Assembly (NCBI GenBank): GCA_034359265.1
Contig: CP136898.1
Location: 870,501-934,500, forward strand
Length of the DNA stretch: 64,000 nt
DNA from: Canna indica
Taxonomy: Eukaryota; Streptophyta; Magnoliopsida; Zingiberales; Cannaceae
Reading direction: 5' to 3'
Shown here piece after piece: positions 56,611 through 64,000 of this stretch (its first letter is position 1; each line of letters starts with the position of its first letter). The notes under the pieces are model-generated. The model had not been told where the DNA came from, did no database searches, and saw nothing but the letters and a program-made list of their open reading frames with translations. A program made the translations under genes and the position numbers.

Positions 56611-57200
56611 TCATTCCTTCGACGATGAGTAGCAGGCGAATAAAACGACGGCGGCATAGAATTTGAACAAGAGTAGCGCGACGACGATCTTCACGGATAC
56701 AGCAGGGGCGACTTGTGCTCGGCTGGACGGGGAGTCGGCGACCCAGATCCGAACGAAAAGAAGCGTCACGCACATAAGAAAGAGCCCGAAGATGTCGAGG
56801 TAGAAGCTGGCGGCCTGGCGCGGCCCTTGGCCTCGCTGATTGAGCCAGAGTAGAAAAGGACGGCCGCAGCGAAGAACTTGACAAAGAGGAAAGCTACCAT
56901 GTTACCTGCGGCGACAGTACAGGCGATCTGAGTGCCGGCGTTACAGATCCCTGCGAGAATAACAATCTCTGCGGCGACGATGAGGACGTAGGGATCCAAG
57001 TAGAATCCCGCGTGGGCCTTCTCCCCGTTAAAGGAGGCGAAGACCGAGAGGACGACGATTGGGAGCAATGCAAACGCGACGGCTGCAGTGGTGAGGCGCG
57101 CACGTAGCGCAGCTAGCAACGTAATTAGGAACACGATGGGGAGAAAGGCATCGAAGCAGAAGTTCGCCGACGAGGCGTGCTTGTGGGCGCCCTCCATCAT
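56611..57200 (-). pseudogene. Family 1 copy I, frameshifted late
   Basis: From MMEGAHKHASSANFCFDAF (ATG 57200) the frame is open through 'FNGEKAHAGFYLDPYVLIVA' and 'SISEAKGRA'. An insertion of about 8 bp (near 56808-56820, 'gcggcctg') then shifts it, so the original ORF ends at 56766 with an unrelated tail. The lost C-terminal part is still readable in another frame ('IWVADSPSSRAQVAPAVSVK', 'CYSSSKE', stop 56611-56613). It is one of the most diverged copies ('LAGICNAGTQIACTVAAGNM'). A TATA-like TATAAATA lies at 57359-57366. It is either a recent pseudogene or a protein with an altered C-terminus. Confidence 0.65.
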
Positions 57201-57480
57201 CTCACGGTAGGGGAGCGGGGGGGGGGGAGGGAGGGGAGTCGAACGGATGTGGCCGGCCGGGCCTTTTGGGTGGTGGGGGGGATGTGGGCGGGCCTTGGGT
57301 GGGGTGGGGGGTTGGGGTTGGGGTTGGGGGAGTTGGTGAAGTTCTCTCAAGTTTCATCTATTTATAGGAGGGAATCAGGGTTGGTGAAGTTCTCTCAAGT
57401 TACGGGAATCAGGGAAAAGCGCGTTAAGACATCGAAAAGCGCTCAGTCGGGAGTTCATGCGAGAGTGAGAATATAAATTT
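57201..57480 (-). promoter_or_regulatory. Leader and promoter region of copy I
   Basis: G-rich tracts on the plus strand ('ggttggggttggggttgggg') lie between the ATG and the TATA-like box at 57359-57366. 'ttggtgaagttctctcaagt' is duplicated at 57334 and 57383. G-runs of this kind also lie upstream of copies A and D. Confidence 0.45.
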
Positions 57481-57674
57481 CAAGAATGGTGGATAGATAT
57501 ATTTAGGTCCATTCTTCTTTTTTCGTTCTGAAAATTGCAGCACTCTAAATGCCATCAATGGTGGATAATAGTAGCACAGTTGACTAATTTTAGTTGAACT
57601 TTGGATACCTCTGATTATTTTGATACGATGATCAAGAATAATTTTTAAAAAGTTTTAATTTTATACCTCTGATT

Positions 57675-58338
57675 TAGGGATGAGAAAAAAAATTAATTTT
57701 TCGATTAATCAAAAAATCGGTCCAAAATCGAACCGATTTTTTCGATTAACTGAATCGATTTTTACGGTTTCGATTTTTATTTTTTAAAATATCAGTTTTT
57801 TGGTTTCAGTTTCGTTCGAGAGATAAAAAGTTCATCGATTTTGGTTAACCGATCGGTTCGATATAATTTATTAATTTTTAATTATATATATATATAATAA
57901 TAATTTATAAATTATAGAAAATTATAGAAAATTTTGGAAAATTATAAAAATTATAAAAAATATAAAAAAATATTAAAAAAATATTTAAAAAAATTAAAAA
58001 TATTAAAAATTAAAAATATTAAAAATTAAAAATATTAGTTTTTTAAAACATTATCTTGGTTCAAATCATTTTATTTTTTTCTTTTTTCTCAATAAAAATT
58101 CGATATTTATTTGAATTTTTTTCTATAATTTACATAATATTATTATGTTTGTAGATTAATTTTTTTTATTTGTTAATAAAAAATTATCGGTTAATTGAAT
58201 CGAAAAAATTAAAATCGAAATAATGATTAACTGAAGTTAATGAATTGATTTACGGTTAATAATTTTAAAAAATCAAAATTAATGAATCATTTTTTATTTT
58301 TATTAATGGATTTATTAATGGGTCGATGCTCATCCCTG
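57675..58338. mobile_element. hAT-like MITE (candidate) upstream of the CHERP-like gene
   Basis: Ends TTAGGGATGAG and CTCATCCCTG are inverted and of the TAGGGATG type seen in the 23199 element. The interior has inverted 'cgattaatcaaaaaatcggt' motifs and is AT-rich. Target copies are not clear. Confidence 0.45.
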
Positions 58339-58439
58339 ATATTTGACGATGAAAATAAAGTGCGTCGGGTTAATAAATTCGATTGCATTATTTTGTGGTG
58401 TGACTCGTCAATTGGGTCGAACCAAACTCGACCTAGTGT

Positions 58440-58893
58440 TGCCTGTCCGGTTTGTACTTATCGAATCGACGATTCGCCATTTCCATTTGTCCTCTTGCTT
58501 CTCCTCCACCGAGCGAACGCATCTCCCGCTCCCCGTCCCTCCTCTCCCGGCCGCCGCGAGCCGGCCCCAGGCTTTGGTTCCTCCTCAAAACCGCACTTCT
58601 TCTTCCTCACGCCACGGTTCTCGCCGTCCGTCCCTTCGAATCTCACCTCCCAACGTCCACAAGCAGCGGCCAGCCCTCCAAGGTATGCTAGGGTTTCCTC
58701 CTCAAGCACTTTCTTCCATATCTGAAAAGATGAAACTACAGCCTCGCGTCTTCTTTATTTCGTCACTTTGATTTTATGATGTGGACACCCTCCTTTACTC
58801 ATCCTCGTTAATCATTTTTGCTAAAAAGGATGGATTACTAATCGAGACTTTGCATATTGGCACAATTTTGAACTGCGCTTAAGGTCTACAACG
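58440..58893 (+). promoter_or_regulatory. Probable 5' UTR with a 5'-UTR intron
   Basis: A C-rich leader (58480-58680) typical of plant 5' UTRs ends with CCAAG|GTATGC at 58682/58683. A candidate acceptor CTTAAG lies at 58881-58883, 10 bp before the ATG, giving an intron of about 200 bp. ORFs in this stretch are not supported. Confidence 0.5.
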
Positions 58894-61800
58894 ATGGATC
58901 GGCAAGCTCACGAGTACGCCACAGCCATGGCCTTCGCTCAGCAGCAGCAACAGCAGCAAGCAGGCATGCCGCCTCAGCAGCAGTTTGGTTTTCATCCACA
59001 AGCGCAGCAATTCCCTCATCAAGTGCACGGGCCGCCTTTCTTGCCTCACCCCTCTCTTCAACAGTTTCCCCCTTATCATCGTCCGTTTCCTCCGCCGCAG
59101 CAGCTTTATCCTGGTCATCTCCCCCATCTTCAGCAACAGCAGCCATCGCCTGCCTTCGGGCCTCATAATCCACCTCCTCATCTCATGCCCCCACCCGCTT
59201 ATGCACACCCATTCGAATCAGCTCCGCCGCCAGCCGCGCCTCCTTCAGATGCTGAGCTCCAGAAGCGCATTGATAAACTAGTGGAGTATTCCGCCAAGAA
59301 CGGCCCCGAATTCGAAGCTATGATCCGTGAGAAGCAACACGACAATCCTGATTACAGCTTTCTTTTTGGTGGTGAGGGTCATAATTACTATAGATACAAG
59401 ATTTGGCTGTCCACACGACCATCTGGTGCACCCTTCAACCATCCTTTCCCTCCCTCATCCATGCCCGTGATGCCTTCATCTCATAATCTTATGTTAAATC
59501 CATCTGCTCTAAATCTTCCTCCCTTAGGCACTGCAGCTGGTCCTACAGGTTCTGCATTGGGCGCATCTCAGTTACACCAACCTTCTTATCCACCTTTCTA
59601 TGACCAGCATCAACAACCGCTGCATTCCCAACCCTTCATGGGACAATCCCGACCTGATTACGAACCGTCATCAAAGTCATTCAAGGGCCTATCAGGACCA
59701 CTTCCATCTGATGTTGCTGCGGAGCTTAATGGTGTTCTCACTAATCTCACTGGCACCAAGGAATCAATTAAGGGCGCCAAGATGTGGTTTATGCAAAGGT
59801 CCCCTTTTGCACCGGCTTTGGCTGAAGCTCTGAGAGATAGAATTTTTGCTTTAGATGATTCGGAGAGGCAGATGCATATTATCTTTCTGGCCAATGACAT
59901 CCTCTTTGACAGGTATTAAAGCTCGTTTGCTTTTGTTTATTGTCTCTTTAACAAGAAGAAAATTATGCTTGCTCTGATTATGAATAGTCTGCACGACCAG
60001 TTACATTTGAATATATATTTGATTAATGTGAAACTGTTGCTAGTGCTTGCAAATCTGTTAAATTCATTTATATATTTGATGTTAATTACCTTCTTTTTAA
60101 TCTTATTCTTCTTTTATAGTAATTTATTGTGTTCTATTTTTCTTGTATTTTTAAAGAAGATATTCTTACGTGTCCAGTTTTTATTTGTGTAGCCAGAGCA
60201 TCGAATATAATTCATTGTTCAAATCTTGGAAAGGATAATTTTATTTATGTGCTACGATATTTGGGTTCGTAGAAAATAGGCTAATTTTGTCTCAAATTGG
60301 ATGGGTATTGGTGGGATCAACTAAAATTGATTGAAATCAGCTGGAGTAGCCGGAATTAAGCTAGGAATGATAGTATTGTTTTTTTTCCCAATGCTCCCAT
60401 TGGAAATCAAGGATTTTTTTTGAATTGAGTTAGTAGTGGCCTTCTTGATTGTTATCTACTAGAATTGATTGTAATTAATTGAATGTTGATTGGGATAAGT
60501 TGGAATTGATTGCCCTGACCTAGTGATGAGCAAAGACCTTTAACTTTAGTTCAACAAGTAAATGAAAGCGTTCAAATTATATGTTTCTCTGGTGGACTTA
60601 TTTTTCCCTCACTGTGCATTTTCAATGTTAGAGGCAAAAGAGTCAATCATCTCTTCCGGAACCTCCCAAGAAAATAAAAGGGAGTAAAAGGAGAGGTACC
60701 ATTTAGAAGTAGAACAATGTAAGTAAATCTATGGCTACAAACATAAGATGGATAAAATAAGAAACATAAGCAATTCTAACCTTCCTCCTTAAGTTGGGGT
60801 ATATTTGTCAGCCATGCCTAGCTTACCACACAAATAATTGAACTGGCAACAGGAGAAAATGTCTCAAACTAATCCACATCTTTTCTTGTGTAAGCCCTAT
60901 AACAACCAAATGAGCCTAAAAAGTGTCCACAAAATCCCATCAGGAGATACTTAACAGGAAACACCCATCTAGAAGCTACTGAGCGAGTTTGATCCCGTGT
61001 GAGACAATCTCGTAAAGTTGTCATCTCCTCATCCATTGCTTGCTTCCACCTACAATCAAGAGGAGACAGAACAAAAATAGTGGACAAGGAGAAAGCAAAT
61101 GCATGAATGGAGGACCATAAATGTTTTAAGGAAACAAGTGTGAGAAGTAGACAGGTGAAGCTCAGGAGAACGATCTGGATCTGGATCTGCTGATGGTGGA
61201 GGAACTGGAGCCAAGCTAGGGAGAGTCTCTTGATGTTGCCATTACTGATAAACATGAGAAAAAGAAGTGAACTTATCAGTGGAAGATGATGATGACAAAG
61301 GTGATGGTGAAGGCACAGGTGGAGATACAGGCAATGAGATCTCAATAGGAGGAAGAGGACTTAGAGGAGGTCTCGTAGCTCTGAAAGAAGTGTATGATGA
61401 GGGCAGGAGGAGGAAGAGGATGTTCCATAACTTTGAAAGAGGAAGAAGTGGAAGATGAGGACATGAGGTGAAGATGGATGTCTCCTCAAGGAAAATTACA
61501 TGAGTAGAAACAAGGACTTCTCGACATGCCTGGAAATAAGGTTATAAAACTTGTACCTGTTTTGAGTATTGGAGTACACAATATAAATACAACAAATTGT
61601 TCTTAGTGGACAACTTGTCTTGACTTGGTCAAAGGCATGAATAAAGCACACACAAAAGGTACGAGGAGACATACTAAACATGGCCTGATTAGGTGACGCA
61701 TAGAGAAGGGAGTTTTACAACCAAGAACAGAGGAAGACACTATGCATTGAGGGAAGCAGAAGTAAAATAACTTTCAAGAGCATTATTAGTATGTAAAACA

Positions 61801-63152
61801 TGGAAAACTTTTATGTTAGGTAACCCCATTTTCTTGATATCTATAAGGACAAGTCATTTCATGAATGATTCCATGAGAGTGGAGAAGTCATACTACATTT
61901 ATTCAAGAGCATGATTAGTATGTAGAATTTTAATGAAAACATCAAACTGAGTTTATTTGAAGGTAGATACCTTGGAATAGATGAAGAGCTTCAAACCTAC
62001 ATTTTAACAACAAATAAATCCAAATCATGCAAGTGTGGTCATCAATAAAGGGGTCATCAATAAAGGTGTCAAGTAATTGTATCCCAAACGATTGACTACA
62101 AGACTAAGACTCCAAATCTTAGAACAAACATGAACAAAAGGAAACTCACTACAATTATGTGAGCTGCAAGGAAAAGACAGGATGATATTTACCCATCACA
62201 AGCTTTACAATGAAAAGGAGTGAAGTACACAGACTCAAGAAGAAAGTGCTTCAGTTTGATGGTGGAAGGATGCCCAAGACGACAATTATACTAGTAAGAA
62301 GTGTTAGAAGCTGAGGAACGCAGGCAGCGGCAGGACCTGCAGACAGAAGGTTAACTCCACTGAACTCAAAAATCTCATCAATTGCCAGAAGAGTAAGGTT
62401 AACTCCACTGCTGCTCTAGTTCTGTGTGGCAGTTCGAGCAACAGCCTGAATTTCCAGCGGAATTAGAGCAGACAGGAGAAGAAGAGAGGGAAGAGTAAGG
62501 TAGGAGAAGGCGAGGAAAAAGAGCAAAGGGAATAGATAGGATTAAGGAAACCCTGGCCTCACTCTCATACCATATGAGAGCTAAAAAGAGTCAATCATTT
62601 CATTCGCAACCTCCAAAGAAAATAAACGGTGTAAAAGGATAGGTATGATATAGAAGCAGAACAATGTAAGTATACCTATGCCTATAAACATAAAATGGGT
62701 AAAAATAGGAAATAAGAAGCAATATAACATCATAATTGTTCCCGCCATTTATGTATGTTCTCAGACCTGTGCTATGTTTGACTAGATTAGCCCTAACAGT
62801 AGGAAGCTAACTTGCAGATTCTTCATTCTCATGGTTAATCTGCTGCACTAATGTTGATTTTAACTTAATCATTGCAGCTTGCAGCGTCGGATCAATCCTC
62901 AAGAACTGGATAATGAGGCACTTGCATTTAGACCTGTTTTGGGGTCTATGCTTGCAAGGATTTACAGTAATCCTCATAACAAAGATGCTAACCAATCTCG
63001 CTTGGAGAAGATTTTACAGTTTTGGGCATCAAAGGAAGTTTATGAACAGGAAACTATCATGAGCTTTGAGAGAGAAATGACCGGTGGATTACCGTTCCGG
63101 CCAGCTGCACAAAAGGACACAATGGGTGCATCAGATCCCTCAACTTTTACAG
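58894..63152 (+). CDS. CHERP: CHERP-like SURP + CID domain protein (5' part, two coding exons)
   Basis: Exon 1 is 58894-59912 and exon 2 is 62878-63152; introns begin GTATTA and GTTTCA, and the acceptor is ATTGCAG. The join is phase 2 (AG|C = Ser) and reads [11 protein letters not shown]. The protein begins [15 protein letters not shown] and has a Gln/Pro/His-rich region (residues about 15-110). A SURP/SWAP module follows ('[20 protein letters not shown] ... NPDYSFLF', about 125-165), then a Pro-rich linker, then a CID domain from about 265 ('[20 protein letters not shown]', 'LARIYSN', '[14 protein letters not shown]'). SURP followed by CID is the layout of CHERP, a nuclear U2 snRNP- and Pol II CTD-associated splicing factor; the usual C-terminal G-patch would lie beyond the window. 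Both introns and frame are clean, so this is a functional housekeeping-type gene bordering the cluster. Confidence 0.85.
60630..62740 (-). mobile_element. Decayed Ty1/copia element in intron of the CHERP-like gene
   Basis: Direct repeats at about 60636-60780 and 62588-62735 ('agagtcaatcat', 'aagtagaacaatgtaagta', 'acataagatgg...') are probable LTR remnants. Between them the minus strand shows, in order: a gag-pre-integrase-like '[14 protein letters not shown]' (about 62220-62300), an integrase-end segment ('CVCFIHAF ... [14 protein letters not shown]', 61496-61681) and an RVT_2 start ('[14 protein letters not shown]', about 61030). Frames are broken throughout. It lies antisense to the host gene. 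Confidence 0.75.
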
Positions 63153-64000
63153 GTTTCACTTTTTCCTCCTTTATCTTATGTGCATCACATCTCTGCATGC
63201 CCCCAGCATCTGTTTTAACCATTACGTATTTTGGTTATGTGACACATGGTAAAAGTAAAACATGCCATTGATTCTTAAGCCTCGCGTCTTGCTTCTTGGA
63301 TGTGCTATTTAGGAAAGAAAAAAAGCTAAAGATTCAAATAATTTGTTGATCCTATCACATGTTCTTCAACCTTAGTTTTAGTGTGTACGGAGATGAGACG
63401 ACCAAGCCTGAAGTACATGCCTATATATCAGGATAAGATTATTTTTAAAGTTGTAATGAGACGAATAAGATGATTGTTTATTCCACCAAAATTATGGTTT
63501 GTTAATTTGCAATTTGAGATCTAAACTGGTTTAAACACTAATAGTGGATTTGGGGTTAGATAGTGGAGTGTACGTCAACTTTTTTGAGCGAAAATGGAAC
63601 CATGATGTCAGTCACAATTTCGGACTTTTCATTACATGCAAAGCAAGAGAGTCCAAGAAGACTTCACAAGTACAGTATAGCATTAGGAAGAGAGAAAATT
63701 ATACCTATCATCTAAAATTCCTACTGTCAAATCTCTACCATAATACTTCGCCATCCAGTAGACCCTCCTGCATCTTTGGACCCAATTTGTTTCCCCTTCC
63801 ACCATCTTCCACATTCCTGTTATTTTGTGATGGGATCCCCTCTGATCTATATCGTACCAAGTATTCCATACCCAAATTATGCTCACTCTTAGTTTCCTTG
63901 TCTGCACTCTTTCTAATGTTGTCCTTATTATGGTTGTAGTTGATGTGGAATCTTCATCCTTGTAGTCTTTGTAGAAACTGATGGCAGCCATCTCTTTTTA
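63153..64000 (+). other. Intron of the CHERP-like gene to the window edge
   Basis: No further CHERP exon was identified. An antisense ORF (63683-63991) has no recognised motif. Confidence 0.5.

Noticed and set aside
58282..58771. 147-aa and 142-aa ORFs upstream of the CHERP-like gene
   Set aside because: They overlap each other in different frames within the C-rich leader and cross the probable 5'-UTR splice donor; better explained as UTR.
63683..63991. 102-aa minus-strand ORF at the right edge
   Set aside because: Lies in an expected intron. It has no motif I can name and could be a transposon scrap or chance.

Overview
This is a flowering-plant nuclear window, and I see no prokaryotic features. 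Coding DNA is GC-rich while the spacers are very AT-rich, introns are GT-AG, and the window carries copia, LINE, hAT-like, CACTA and TRIM-type transposons plus a piece of plastid DNA. GC-rich codon use together with the plastid rpoC1 N-terminus hints at a commelinid monocot, possibly Zingiberales. That placement is a guess.

Region 1-57.2 kb is a tandem and inverted gene cluster heavily reworked by transposons. Its core is a multi-copy family of small hydrophobic proteins of about 190-230 aa, which I do not recognise (here 'family 1'). Open copies lie at 3722-4303(-), 9509-10156(+), 20947-21639(-), 38394-39044(-) and 41774-42337(-). Broken copies lie at 12038-12800(+), 27033-27686(+) and 56611-57200(-), with fragments at 4541-4665(+) and 24130-24402(-). 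A second, larger family ('family 2') has two broken copies, 18722-19302(+) and 44980-55135(+). Both families are built from the same two-helix hairpin repeat with a Y-L-x-x-F signature, so they look like one lineage-specific superfamily of multi-pass membrane proteins. Copies and flanks were spread by segmental duplication: direct at 2.0-4.3/19.3-21.5 kb, and inverted at 9.4-10.7/37.8-39.1 kb. A 48-bp hairpin with TGACATCA arms recurs five times in these flanks.

The most informative structure is at 44980-55135. A family 2 gene is split by an outer CACTA element (46079-54929) that carries a captured fragment of a CrRLK1L-type receptor kinase. That element is itself interrupted by a 7.1-kb CACTA (47688-54782, target duplication ATA) with decayed transposase genes. 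Removing the outer element and one target copy rejoins the host reading frame exactly, giving 434 codons. A 3.66-kb deletion derivative of the inner CACTA sits in opposite orientation at 30029-33686. Both carry the same 190-bp near-perfect foldback upstream of the transposase start.

Other insertions with readable boundaries are a TRIM-like element (9044-9327) nested in a TIR element, an LTR retrotransposon with GATCT target copies (15346-18118), a hAT element with CTTCTCCG copies (23199-23923), and a plastid rpoB-rpoC1 insertion (36756-37190).

Region 57.5-64 kb is different. It holds the 5' part of a conserved single-copy-type gene encoding a CHERP-like SURP + CID splicing-associated protein (coding exons 58894-59912 and 62878-63152). 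Its roughly 3-kb intron holds a decayed copia element, and the gene runs off the right edge.

All boundaries and homologies were read by eye. No database search or alignment was run.
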